A stretch of 64,000 nt of DNA from Neckera pumila. Lineage: Eukaryota > Streptophyta > Bryopsida > Hypnales > Neckeraceae. Of this stretch, positions 9,111-21,018 are shown one piece after another (the first letter of the stretch is position 1; the number at the start of each line of letters is the position of its first letter). Location: contig OZ018409.1 of the NCBI GenBank assembly GCA_963969595.1, positions 26,425,282 to 26,489,281 of the forward strand. The letters run 5' to 3'. The notes beneath the pieces were generated by a model that was not told the DNA's origin, ran no database searches, and worked only from the letters and a program-made list of their open reading frames with translations. The position numbers were made by a program, and so were the translations under genes.

Positions 9111-11726
9111 CTTATACAATTTTAAGAATAAGAAAAAAAAAAAATTGGATTTTAACTCTAAATTGGATCTTTGTTGGTTTTGTCTTGGACGTGACGATGC
9201 TTCATCTGTAACTCTTAATCTGATAGAATTTTTCTTTGAAATATTAGGAATGTCGTTTTGAAAGGTATTTCGTATTTGTTGTAATGTAATCTGTGTGACC
9301 TCATGGAAAGCCTCTTCCGCACAAAGAGCCATTTTCAGTCTTTTTACCTCTAATTTTAATTCCTCATTCTGTTGAAGCAACCTCTTGTGGTTTAATAGAT
9401 TTTGGACTTCTTTTTCTTTTAGCCATTTTGAGGTCTTTTGTGGTTGAATGATTTTGACATCTTGATTGGTGTTTTGTTGTGGGCTTTGGTTATCTGTCTT
9501 GAGGTCTTGACTTTTAATTTGAAGATTAGGGTTTAGGAACCCTAATCCTCTCTCTGCAACAGCTATTGGCGTTTTGTCGTTGGAACTCCCTTGGAACCCT
9601 CGTTGTGCTGTGTCGTTGTCCTCTTCCTTGCCATCCTGATCGTTACGCTCTTCATCCTCCTCTTTGCATCTTTCTCATTCCTGCTCTTGCTCATCTGTTT
9701 GTGCTCGCTTGTTGTAGTTGTGTAGCTGCCCAGCCCAGGCCCCTTTGAATGTCCGAAGTGCTGGCCTCTCTTGATCAAGGTCACGGGTTTCTTTTTCGCA
9801 TTGCTCTTTCTTCCGAGTGAACTGCCGGGCCGCCGCGATTCGTGCCAGATGAGACTTCTTCGCGCGCTCGAGAGTTTCAACTTTGGCCCTCTCGGTTATT
9901 GCGTTCTCCATCCGCTGCTGGGCTTCTTTGGCGGCTTGTTTCTCCTGTATTGCTTTTTCGTATTCCTTCATAGTTATCTCATTGCCCTCCCCCTCCTCTT
10001 CCTTGTTCTCCATTGCTCCTTGTGTTTTGCCAAATATGATCACATCTTTTTGTTTTCCTTTCTTGATTTCTTGATCCGTTTGAGCTCTGTTTTCTTTTGT
10101 GCTGTTCGTATTAGTTTTTTTTTTGTTTGTAGTGTTGTTGCCGTCGTGTTGTAGCCGCCCTTCTACTTCGTCGGCTGTAGCATCGTCATTGTAGTTTTCC
10201 GTGTCTTCTCTCTTCCTCGTGGTGTCTTGCGGTGTCGCAGCTGCGCTTGCACGTTGAGTCATTTTCTTTCGCTGTGCGGAGCTCCCTCGCCTTGCTTGCA
10301 GCTCTCGCCGTGCGTCGCAGCTTCGTTGCCCAGCAGTCATCTTCTTGGTAATCTCCTGCCTAGTCTCTATTGTCGACTTTCGCCCCGACTTCGATTCCAC
10401 GGCTGTGCCGCCCCTCGTTGTCCGTGATCTGTCCGCTGGTGCCTCCGCTGGTGTCTTCCCGATGGTACCTCCTGCTGTCCGCTGGTGTCGCTCCTCACCG
10501 CCTCTCTTTGTTGCTTCCGTGTCTTGTATTTGTGAGGTGTCTTCCTTTGCTGTGCGTGCTGTGTGCTCTTGTAGCGCGCTGCCCTTTGCTGCGCGTGCTG
10601 TCCCGGTGGCGCCTGTGCTTCCATCATCCTCATGATCGGTGTTGTCGTTGCGCCTGTCTTCTTCATTGGTGTCCTTGTTACCGTTATTGTACCTCTCATC
10701 TCCGTCATCTTCGAGGTTGCTGCTGGCTCTTTGCTGCTCCGACTGCTCCGTTGCAGCCACTGCCTCTGCCGCTTTCGAATGTTGTATCACCATAGGTGCT
10801 TTTGACTCCCTCCTCGCGCCCGCTTTCTTGGCTTCCTTGACTGCTTCCTTGGCTGCTCTGCTGGTGCGCTCGTCATCTTGTGTTGATCTTTCCACATGCT
10901 TGTGGGTTTTATTTTTGGTTTTCTCCTTCTCGTTATATTTTTGTTTTACTTTTCCATGACTGTCTCGTCTCTTTTTTCTTGCTGCAAGGTGCTCCTCTTC
11001 CTCATACTGGTCGTTATCTTCATTTGTGTTTGTTTTCTTGTTACCGTGCTCCTCCTTGTGATTTTTGTCTCTGGGCTTCGCAGGTGTTGGACTTGCTGGA
11101 TCAGTCCTTGCATCAGAGGTTGCTGAAATCGACAGTGTCGTTGCAGCAGTTGGAGTTGAGGTTGCTGAAAGTGTTTGGATAGGGCTGGTCCCCTCGTGTA
11201 CTGGTAAGTCTGGATTTTCTTTGTTGTATTGCTCTTGCTTTTCCTTGTTTGTTTGTTTTGTGGGTGTACTGGTGTGTATTTCTTTGCGTTTGATTATTTT
11301 CGTTCTTGTTATTGCTTTTGCAACTTGTGTCTTGAGTGCTGGTTTTGCCAAGGCTGGTCCCAATTTAGTGTTGAAATTTTTGTTGTTTATCAATATTTGT
11401 ATTTTATCTGTTGTATTCTTAGTATGTGTCTCTCTATTTTGGCAATATTGTTTCTTCTCGTTGTTGTTTTCTTCTCGGAATACTTGTTTAGGTGTTTCAT
11501 CACTCTCTACACTATTATTGGGAATTTCTAAATTAAAAACTGTTGTTGCAGGTACTGCGTTGACCTCTATAGAACCAGCCAATATCTCTGGAAGCCCAAG
11601 TGGTGGAATTGATTTTTTGATAATTCTAGCTTTCTTAATAGCTTTCAGTGTTGTCTCAGACAATTGAGAAAGTAGCTGCCTTTTCCCTAAGTTAGGAGTT
11701 ACATTAATTTGATTGTTTAGAAACAT
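9111..11726 (-). pseudogene. Extra gypsy ORF, long hydrophilic 5' part
   Basis: From the ATG at 11726 a frame runs about 683 codons to TGA (9677-9675) and stays open beyond it to about 9111, with no frameshift. The protein is extremely rich in Lys, Glu, Arg, Thr and Gln with long charged low-complexity tracts, then a likely coiled coil around LLQQNEELKLEVKRLKMAL. It lies downstream of integrase in the sense orientation, where plant gypsy elements may carry env-like or other additional ORFs, but it has no signal peptide or membrane segment. Long hydrophobic frames on the opposite strand are composition shadows. Confidence 0.6.
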
Positions 11727-11826
11727 AGTGTTTGTTTTTGAGAACAAAAGATTAATGTGTATTCCTAATCTTGTGTGAATTACAACAGATTTGGGACCTT
11801 GTAGTTCTAATTTTATCCTCTGTAAT

Positions 11827-12561
11827 TCATAATGGAAATGAATTTTGAAAATTCCAATCTACTGCTTTCCCTTCCATTGCTTGTTGAATGAATTGGACTA
11901 TTGTCCAAGGGACTTCTCCTGTCCTTTGTTTGAGACTGAAAGCTGATCCTAAAAATTTTAGATTTGTCTTGGTTTCTGGAGATTTGCACATAGCGGATGT
12001 AATAATGGTTGCTTTGCCATTAGAGGATTTTGTAATGAGTAATTGATTAGCACATGTTTTTGTTGGCATGGATGGAACAGGTTTAAGGTGGAAAATGTTT
12101 GTAAATATTTTTCTAAAGTTTTGTGGAATTATTTCATAATTTTGTCCTTTGAAATTTGTTGTTTTTGCTTCTATTTGTAAATTTAATAATACTTCTTGTA
12201 CTAGTTTTTTGTTGATTTTTCCTTCCCATTCTACTTGAGTAGCAAAATTTAACAAACCTATATTATTTAGGATGTCTGTTTCTATCAGATTAAATCCATC
12301 TTTTGGCATAATCACAGTTTAGAAAATGAATTCTACGTCTTCCATGTTTTCTGTCCTACTCTTAAATTGCAGTTCAATATAATTGGTATGTAATATGGCA
12401 AATACTGAAAATTGAAAATGATGAAAGAGAGAAACTTCAATTAATTTCTCCTTCAAATAGATTAACTTCCTTGTGGAAGTTATTATAACTTCCCAATTGT
12501 CCTGAAAGCTTATAAGGGGTTTCATATTGATAATTGCCTGGCATATTTTGTCTCTATTCAT
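11827..12561 (-). pseudogene. Extra gypsy ORF downstream of integrase
   Basis: An ATG at 12561 opens a frame of 80 codons to TAA (12321-12319); the same frame then continues about 163 codons to 11827. With the stop counted as damage it is one protein of about 245 residues. The second half (FNLIETDILNNIGLLNF, then VQEVLLNLQIEA) vaguely recalls the putative plant transposon protein domain that accompanies some gypsy elements; this is weak. It is separated from the next extra ORF by about 100 bp. Confidence 0.5.
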
Positions 12562-12612
12562 ATTTGATTTTGGATAAACTAATACAACTCTATCGTCCTC
12601 TTTTACAGCTTC

Positions 12613-15600
12613 TTATTTTATTTCATGAGATGGTATTAAAATTTTGTGTGGATAAGAAATAGTTGCATTTTTAATTTTAATTTGTACCCTCTTTTGATTG
12701 GTTTTATGAAATTCTTCCAATTGTTCGGTAGGTTGTGCATAGTGTACTTTAATATTTGGTATTTCAATATAAGGTTTTAATCTTTGAATTGGGATACAAA
12801 TTTCTTTCTTGTTGGAATTAAGTAATTTTACCATTCCATTAGGATAGATTGTTTTGATAGTGGCGGGTCCTATCCATTCATCTTCTGTTTCATTTTTCAT
12901 AATCTTTAACCATAATACTTTTTGATCTTTTTGGTATTGGTTAATATCTTCTAACGTGAAAATTTGTTGTAATATATTTCCAAGTTGTTTTGTGATTGGT
13001 GGTGTTTTAGGATTTTTGTTGTCTTTTTGGCATGTTTGCCCTTTATATGGGGTATGACAATAGGTGCAATATTTTTGTTGTTCAAGTAGTTTCTTGCTTG
13101 ATTCTTCTATATTTCTTTTTACATAATCTTTTGTATTTGTTGTTGTTTGAGTAGTTAAGTGTAAAGTTGGACTTTTACTTTTATTGTTTTGTATCATAGA
13201 TAGAAAAACATTGGGAATTGGGTCGATCATTCCTTCTTCCATGATATATGGTCGTAATTTATTGACATTTACCCGAACGGTTAGTCCTGTAGTCTCATAT
13301 AAATCTACTGTTCTATTAGAATAGACAGTTTTTATTTTGTAAGGCCCAAACCATTTATTTACAAATTTTTCCCTTTTCTTCTTAATAGTAGGTTTTAACC
13401 ATAGGACATTTTGTCCTGTTTGATAACGTTTTGTTGAATCTGATATATATGGCGTAACATTATTGAATGTTTCATTGTTGGCCATATTTTTTGGAAATTG
13501 AAAATTAGAACATTCCCCAATGTCGTATGTATTGTGAGGTGTTTGTTGGTTCCTTTGATTTAAATGGTTGGATTTGTCATGGCGAGACTTCCTCATTAAT
13601 TGCATTTTAGTTATGTAATTTTCAGCCTCAATTCGTTGTAAATCCATTTGTTCTAGTTGTTGCATTCGGTGTGCCAACATTGCATATACGGATAAAACCC
13701 TTTGGTGTCCTTGTGGTTGAGTTTCTAAGTACTTAATGGGAAGTAATGCCTCTGTTCCATATACTAGTAAGAAAGGTGTATGGGGAGTAGTTACTTTATA
13801 TGCTGTTCGATATGCCCATAGTGCAGAGAATAGCTTTTGATCCCAATCTGTCTGATTAGCATTTACTATTTTTGTGAGCACAGCTTTTAATACTTTGTTT
13901 GTGGATTCTGCTTGTCCATTGCCTTGGGGATAATAAGGGGTTGATTTTCGATGTTGAATCATGAACTCTGTGGTAAGAAGTTGGATTGTTGTATTGAGAA
14001 AATGAGTTCCTTGGTCGCTTATCAATTCCACTGGACACCCGTATCTAGTAATTATCTCTTCATACAAAAATTTAGCCGTTGAGTGGGCACTATTGTCTTT
14101 TAGAGCTTGGGCTTCTACCCATTTTGAGGTATAATCAGTAGCTGTGATTATGTATTTGTTAGCGGTTGTTCTTGCTGGTGGGTGAATTGGACCAATAAAG
14201 TCAATTCCCCATCTTTGAAAAATCTCAAGTGGTAAAACGGGATGTAAGGGATTTTTCCCTTTTCCAGGTTTACTACTATTTCTTTGGCAAATGTCACATT
14301 TTTTGCAATAATTGTATACATCTTTTCGTAAGTCAGGCCACCAATATAAGGCTGTTAGAACCTTATGTAATGTTATAGTGGAGGAGAAATGTCCTCTAGC
14401 TAGACCCCCATGGGCTTCTGAAATAATGGCTCTGGTTATTGGTCCTGCTACACAGATTCTGGGCAAGGAATCTGAACACATTTTTACCAATCTTCCCATT
14501 TCATCTAAATGATACGGTCGACTTCGTATTGCTATTTGCTGACGGGTATTTAGAGGTATATCCATTGATATTTTTCCAGTTCGAAGATGATCAATTATTG
14601 GCTTCCTCCAGTCATAAAAGGGAAAGATCTCGTCTTGTTCTTGTGTAACTTATACCATGAATAAATTTGCATCTGGAAATGAATCTGGTATTCCCATAGC
14701 GGTTTCACCATTATTGATTCTTGACAAATGATCAGCTACCACATGTTGTCTACCGGATTTATGTATGATTTCGAAATCGTATTCTTGGAGCAATAGCATC
14801 CATCTTGCTATTCTTCTAGAGATTATTGTTTGGTTGACTAGATGTAGTAATGCCTCGTGGTCTACGTAAAATTTAAAATGGTTAGCCAATAAGTAATGTC
14901 TGAATTTATGTAAGGAATAAACCATAGCCAAAGCTTCTCGTTCTGATGTGGAGTAATTCCTTTCAGTTTGGTTTAGTAATCGACTTGCATAAAATATGGG
15001 TGAATCAATTTTTCCATCCATACTTTGTGTTAAAACACTACCAATGGCATCATTAGATGCATCGCAATGCACATGAAACTCTTTGTCCCAATTAGGAGTT
15101 CTTAAGATTGGAGTCTCGATTAATTTTCTTTTAATTAGCTCAAATGCTTCTTGACACTTCTCATCCCAAAGAAACTTGACAATTGACTTGGTGAGATTGG
15201 TCAAAGGCTGTGCTATTCTTACAAAATCCTTAATGAATCTTCGATGGTAACTAGCTGATCCCAAGAACTGACGTACCCCTTTCATGTTAGTGGGTGGTGA
15301 AAGCGTTTGAATGGCTTTAACCTTTCCAGGATCTACAAGTATTCCTTCTTTGCAGATGATATGTCCAAGCAATGTACTTGAGCTTACTGCAAACGTGCAC
15401 TTTTCTGGGTTTAGACTAATCCTAGTTTTGCAACATCTTCCTAAACACTTTCGAAGATGTTCCAAGTGCATGGCTTTGTTGCCATATACAGTAAAGTCAT
15501 CTAAGAATACTTGCATGAATACATTTATAAATTCAGCAAATGCTTGCATGATCGCTCGTTGAAAAGTTGCTGGAGCACATTTTAATCTGAATGGCATCAC

Positions 15601-18600
15601 GCGGTAGGCAAATGGTCCCCACTCTGTAATGAAGCAAGTCTTAAGTTGATCCTGTAAAGCCATGAGGATTTGATTGTATCCACTGAATCCATCCAGTGTG
15701 GAATACATTTCATGTCCTGCCACAGCTTCCAATACTTGGTCCGTGAACGGTAGTGGAAATGGATCCATCTTTGTAACCTCATTCAATTTTCGGTAATCTA
15801 CACATACTCGAAGCTTGCCATTTTTCTTTGGAACTACCACAATGGGTGATAACCATTCAGTTTCCTTGACTGGATAAATGAATCCTACTTTCAGCAATTT
15901 ATCAATTTCTTCTTTGACTTTGGCTGCATATTTAGGATTCATTCGATACATGGCTTGTCTCACTGGATATGCATTAAGCGTAAGCTCAATGCGATGTTCA
16001 CATATATGTGCTAGTATTCCTTTAAGGTCTTCGTAACTCCAGGCAAACACATCCTTGAACTCTTGTAGGAGTTTGATTAGTTCTTTCTTGAATTCTAATT
16101 CAAGATTTTTGCAAATGCATACATTATGAGGTTTCTCGGTTGTACCCAAATTAACTGCTTGTACCTGGTCTTTATCTTCTATAGTCCACTTGGCAATGTC
16201 TTTACCTTGAACTGATACCGCAGTTGGAGTATCATCAATAGTGTATGTACCCTCTTTTTGGTCATAGAAGTGGGCTGGGTATTTGATGGTTGTATCTGTT
16301 GCTTTGTTATATTCTGGCATCTTCTTTTTCCTTAATTTTGAGGTTGGATTTTTCGTGGGTAATAACTCTGGTTCAACTGTCTGACAATCATGAGAGAACA
16401 TTTCTTTTAGCCCTATAAGTTCAATGTCTGCAATAGGTTGGAGAGATGGTACGGCTTGGTATATTATCTGTTCCTCCTTGTCTGTTAATCCCCCTTTCTA
16501 GTCATAGCATTCAATTTGGACTGGTCTTTTTGAGGGTGAAGGACATGGGATCCGCCTAGTGCTGATTTTCTTCTCTTTGATTTTATATGCCAATGTAATG
16601 GTATCTTTTGCCCAATCTTGCCTTATATTTGCTTATTTAAGCCAAGGTCTACCCACCAACATGGTATAACTACTAGCTTTGGACTCCATTTTCATCACTG
16701 TAGCTGTGATGTTATATTGGAAATCTCCTACTTCAATTCGAAGATCTCATATGATTTCCAGAGGTGTTACCTTTCGTTGGTCTGCCATTTTAATGGTAAA
16801 TGGGGCTGGTTCTAGTTTTCGATATCCCAATTTCTGACAGAGTTCTTCAGTAATAATGTTTACTCCAAAACCTCCATCTAATAATACATTGTGTATAGTG
16901 TAATGTTTGATGCGAGCTGTTATTACTGGCATCTCCATATCGAAGTCTGGTGTTTTGATATGGCATACCTCTGTTGGTTTTTCTGGTGTCCAACTGGTTG
17001 ACAGAAAAGTCCCTAGTATTTGTTGTTTACAATATGGAGCTAATTCTAACAGTTGTCCAACAATAATGTTGGCTTTAGTTTGTTTTAGTACTTCATGTAC
17101 AATTTTAGCTTGCTTTATTTCCTTATCCCCGTAAGATTCGCTTTTAGTATTGTCCGAGGCTAATTTTTGTTTCCTAGTCCTCTTTGGTTCTTTTTCCTGA
17201 GTTATTGGCCTTTGCTCCTGTTCTAAATATATGAGCTGGTCTTCTTGAAGTGGCTCTCCTAACTCTTCTTGTAATCTTCGGACATCTTGGGTTACTTGTT
17301 GGTGAACCCTTCGTTCGTCCTCCCATTCCTTAGATGCTTGTTCCCGGAGTTCTCCAAACTCCACTGCTTCTGGCTGTCCTTTATCAGCCTCGTTTCCATT
17401 ATCACTTTCTTCACTACTACTACTAGTAGATTCTTCTTCATTTTTTAATTGTTGTTTTTGTGCCCTTGTCATTGCATAGACATTTGGGTCGATCATATTA
17501 GAGGCAATTGTCGGCTTTTCACCCCCCCGTGTTCCTCTCACCTCTTCTTGGTGTCGTTTCCAAAGGAAACACTCCTTTTTAATATGCCCTTTTTTATGGC
17601 AATAATAACATTCGTCGAGATGTCCTTCCCTTTGGTCTATACCTGAATAGGTACGTCTTGGTTCATCTCTAAATCCCCTATCTTCAAATCTGGGTCTATA
17701 TCGATCCTTAGATTGATTTGCTCGTCTATTATAGTCGTTTCTACCCCCATTATATGGGTTTCCTCTTCCTCCATATCCTCCCTGATATGGGTATCTTTCT
17801 TGCCTATAGCTCCGTGATTCATAGTAATTGTTTTTAGGTAGTCCTTGCCCTTGGTCTTGATTCCCGAATTCCCTTCCATTCTCTATCTTTCTCATATTAT
17901 TCCATTGGGGTTGAATTTGATTTACTGCTGGTTTTCCTTCTTGGTATCGTTGATTGTAATTGCATTCATTGGTGCGATGTGTATTTGTATTGCGAATTGT
18001 ACAATACTTTGTTTGACATTCTGTAGGCAAGTGCCCTTCATTGTGGCAAATTTTACAAATTACTCCATTACGAAATTTCCATTGGTTTGCCGATATCTGA
18101 GCCATCTCTTCTCGTAGTTCTTTTAAAACATCTTTTTCTTTGAATTTCTTAATTTTGTTTTTCTTCTTTATTTTTATTTTTTCATCATCTGAATCACTAC
18201 TTGATTCGTCCGAATCGGTGTCGGAATCTTCTTTTTCTTTCTTATGAAACCCTAATTCTAATTTTCTTGCAGATGCTAAAGCGTTTTCTAAAGTATCTGT
18301 AGGTAACATAAGGATATACTTCTCATATTCTCTTCGTAAGCCGTTGAGAAACCAAGTTTTCTTAAATTGGTCAGGTGGTGATGGATCAAGTTTACTTGAG
18401 GACAACATCACTCTTTCAAAAAATTCTTCTACATCTTCATATTTTTTCTGCTTGAGATGTGATAGACTATCAATTACTTCTCCATCCGTTTTCTTCTCAC
18501 GGAATCGGTGAATGAAAGCGGTCTTTAATTCCTCCCATGTCTCGAAGTGATCTGCCGGGAACTGGGCATACCATTCCAGGGCTTTCTTCTTCAGACATAC

Positions 18601-19203
18601 TGGAAAAAGATCCAATCGTCCATTTTCATCTTGGTTTGCAAAACAAATATGATTGAACTCCTTGATAAAGATATCTGGGTCCCCCTTACCCTTATATTTG
18701 GGTAATTGTGTTTTAATCCTTCTTTCCATTGCTGTGTGTAGTAATCCTTTTGTTTGAATGTTAACTTCTTGTATGATTGGGTTTTGTATTAATTTTTCTA
18801 GTTCTTCTAATTTCTTTATGTGTATGGGTGTAAGTGGTCTTGATATTTGATCTGGTAGTCCGTAATCTTGGTTTATGAGCGGTGGATTTCCCGAACTTTC
18901 TTGTGTTTCATGGTCCAATGCTTTTAACTCTCCTTGTCTAGTAATTTCTTTTTCTTGTTTTGTCTCTATGTCTTTATCAGAGTTGCTTTCATCTTCTGAT
19001 TCCTCATAGTCACTTCCCTTGTAGGCAGCAGAAAATCTTTTCCATTTATCGGTCTTGGCTCTTTCTTGTTTTCTTTCCCCCTTCCGTTTTCTTTGTTTAC
19101 TTTCCAATTCTTGATCTTCCTTAACCTTTTGAAGTCAAAAAATGTGTTCTCTTTCTGCTTCTTTTTCTCTTTTAGTATTTGGGGAATTTGGTTCTTTGCT
19201 CAT
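12613..19203 (-). pseudogene. gag-pol: Gypsy gag-pol polyprotein with five stop codons and no frameshift
   Basis: One frame of 2197 codons from the ATG at 19203 to 12613 is broken only by stops at 19137-19135 (TGA), 16749-16747 (TGA), 16635-16633 (TAA), 16500-16498 (TAG) and 14652-14650 (TAA). Gag carries a Retrotrans_gag-type region (LEWYAQFPADHFETWEELK) and two CCHC knuckles, CKICHNEGHLPTEC and CYYCHKKGHIKKEC. Protease has LLDGGFGVNII and, beyond a stop, VGRPWLK. Reverse transcriptase has VCVDYRKLN and FLDDF; RNase H has HVHCDASNDAIGS and ends ADHLSRI. Integrase (14565-12613) has an HHCC finger, the Asp/Asp/Glu set (GIDFIG, ISDQGTHF, GQAESTNK) and two GPY/F-like modules. The gag start follows the primer site by about 110 bp. 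Confidence 0.9.
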
Positions 19204-19312
19204 TGTTTGAATACATCCCGTTTAATCTTTAATTTGTCTTTGATAGTATTCTCTTATATAGTTACGTTAGTCTATTGCAATGCTTTTTATGTTGCTTGAC
19301 CGTTGTCGTCAA

Positions 19313-19332
19313 GATCCCCAGCATGGTCGCCA
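19313..19332 (-). other. Gypsy primer-binding site
   Basis: On the minus strand TGGCGACCATGCTGGGGATC starts 2 bp inside the 5' LTR. The TGGCGAC...CTGGGGA pattern is like primer sites of several plant gypsy lineages (Tat/Ogre type); the exact tRNA was not determined. Confidence 0.7.
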
Positions 19333-19334
19333 AA

Positions 19335-20204
19335 TGATACACACTTTTCCACTTCATGTAATTTATTCCATGTAATAGAATTACATTTAACTAATTCTAT
19401 TTATTTCCAACTTGCAATGAACTAGGAATTGATGTTGATCTTTAATTTCTTTAAGCTTTTAAAATCTTTGCTTGACTATGTGAGACAAAATCTTTTATGA
19501 TTATCTTCAATTCTTCAAGTAGTCTTGAGTCTTTTATTTCTTTGGACTTGTCTTCTCTTTAAGCTCTTTTCCTTTGTTGTAAGTCTTGTATTTATTCATT
19601 TATGTTTTTATATCCTTTGAATGAGAAATTTGCCTCTTTATATAGTTTTCCCCAGTGATAGGGGACTATTCACATAACCCTAACCGTTTAACCTTGGAAA
19701 TAGGTCTAAGACTATTCCTCCTATAATTTTCCTAACTACCTTTCCCTAACTAATTCTTTCTTATAATTAGCCTAGTAACTCTATGTACTAAGTTATATTG
19801 CCGTTTTGGTCTTCCTTGTCCGTGCTGAAGTGGTCTTTTGTAAAATTAATAACTTGTGAATTAAGATATTTTTCCTCATTGTTAATTTGTCAATCTTATA
19901 GTCTGAAGTATATACTTTAAGATTCTGCATTGTTATATCCAATCCTTTGTGTGTCTCTAATCTGAATTAATTCTTGAAAGTGCTCCAAAAATACAGGACT
20001 CAATATAATTTGTCATTTTCAGAAATTCATGACTTTTGTATTTAATATTTTTATACATGTAAATATTTAGGTTTCATATAGTCTAGCATACTTTATCCTT
20101 TGATCTAATTATCTTTAGATTTCTACAATATCAATAATCATTTTGGGGAATTTAAAGTTAGCCAATTTAATAATTTCTTTAAAGGACAACCTAATGGTTT
20201 AACA
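19335..20204 (-). repeat. Gypsy 5' LTR
   Basis: This 870-bp direct repeat of 7244-8113 drives the element on the minus strand. A TATATAAA promoter box lies at 19645-19638 on the minus strand. Confidence 0.95.
19638..19645 (-). promoter_or_regulatory. TATA box in gypsy 5' LTR
   Basis: TATATAAA on the minus strand inside the 5' LTR, followed by AGAGGC, is the only strong TATA match in the LTR and is the likely RNA polymerase II promoter of the element. Confidence 0.55.
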
Positions 20205-20209
20205 CCTGC

Positions 20210-20812
20210 AAAACTCAAAACTATATATCTAGCAGCTGAAAATTGCAACCTCAAATGCTGCAATCAATGTCATAGCGCAATCAACACCAGCCTCCCAGTC
20301 CAAAGGAAATGTACATTCCAGTGGAAGTCGATATGTTGTGCATGTCGATCGTTGGTCGAACCAAAAGCAATGAGAAGGAGAAGGGAGAAGGGATCTGAAG
20401 TGACAAAGAAAGAGGTCAACTAATTAAGCCGTAAATGACGTGGCATGGCATGAGCACGACTTGAGAGGTAGCCTACTTGTACATCAATACCTTAAATGAG
20501 GCTGTTTGTTTGTTTTGTTTTGTTTTGTTTGTAGCGTGGACAACTTCCTGACCGTGCGTCCCCCGGCCGCGTGCTTGGTACCCTCGGAAAGCTCTCGCGC
20601 GAGGAGGGGTGCACCGGCTTGGTTTCGTGGCGTTTGGAGCGGTGGTGCAAAAGTTATTGAATTTCAAAGTATTTATTGATTAAAAAATTAGAAAATTACT
20701 TTTACTTTGATTTTGGTGGCGTTCTTGGTATTGGGAGTGGAACCGGGAGTAAAACTGGGAGTAGAATCGGAAGTAGAACCAGGAGTGGAACCGGGAGTAG
20801 ATGAAAATTGGG
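20210..20812. other. Spacer between gypsy and copia elements
   Basis: No gene is supported. It contains a run of TTTTG/TTTG units near 20504-20532 and a 12-bp minisatellite (20733-20804). The sequence next to the gypsy end is the original continuation of 7239 before insertion. Confidence 0.4.
20733..20804. repeat. 12-bp minisatellite, six units
   Basis: Six imperfect tandem copies of a GGGAGTRGAACC-type unit fill 72 bp, ending 8 bp before the truncated copia LTR. Confidence 0.8.
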
Positions 20813-20978
20813 CAAATGGAAGCGTATAAGTACATACAGAAGTTTGATCGATGATCGATGATCGATGAATCTACTATAACTACCCTACAATAATAATGTA
20901 ACAGTGATGAGTGAAATCAATCTGTACAGTAAAGGAACCAAGGTGAAGTTAGAAGGACGCCGTGAGCGTTATCCAACA
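20813..20978 (-). repeat. Copia 3' LTR, truncated
   Basis: This matches 25915-26080 of the 5' LTR with two differences noticed (A/G in CTACTRTAAC and G/C in GAGSTTATCC), but lacks the outer TGTTGGGAAAATACTC end. Internal GATCGAT tandem units are shared by both LTRs. Confidence 0.9.
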
Positions 20979-20990
20979 CCCTCCCTTGCT
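20979..20990 (-). other. Copia polypurine tract
   Basis: AGCAAGGGAGGG on the minus strand abuts the TGTTGG start of the 3' LTR, as expected for a plus-strand primer. Confidence 0.8.
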
Positions 20991-21018
20991 CTTGGCGTCG
21001 TGCGAGTTCACAAAAAAA

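Larger units (their letters stand above)
7239..20209 (-). mobile_element. Ty3/gypsy LTR retrotransposon, about 13 kb
   Basis: The element runs from 7244 to 20204 on the minus strand, flanked by the 5-bp target duplication CCTGC (7239-7243 and 20205-20209). Its LTRs are each 870 bp, begin TG and end CA, and differ at one base by eye, so this insertion is young. The order from the 5' LTR is primer-binding site, Gag with two zinc knuckles, protease, reverse transcriptase, RNase H, integrase, then about 4.4 kb of extra ORFs, a polypurine tract and the 3' LTR. All coding stretches are interrupted by stop codons, so it probably moved using proteins supplied in trans. RT-RH-IN order makes it gypsy; lineage is not certain. 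Confidence 0.95.

Noticed and set aside
9771..11667. Several long hydrophobic frames on the plus strand
   Set aside because: They are exact antisense shadows of the charged, purine-rich gypsy ORF; Leu/Phe/Val/Ser bias follows from that composition, and no start or domain supports them.
12613..19203. RNA editing (U-to-C) as the way to read through gypsy stop codons
   Set aside because: All observed stops could become CAA, CAG or CGA, but that is true of any stop codon, and U-to-C editing is known from organelles, not nuclear retrotransposon RNA. Inheritance from a dead parent moved in trans is simpler.
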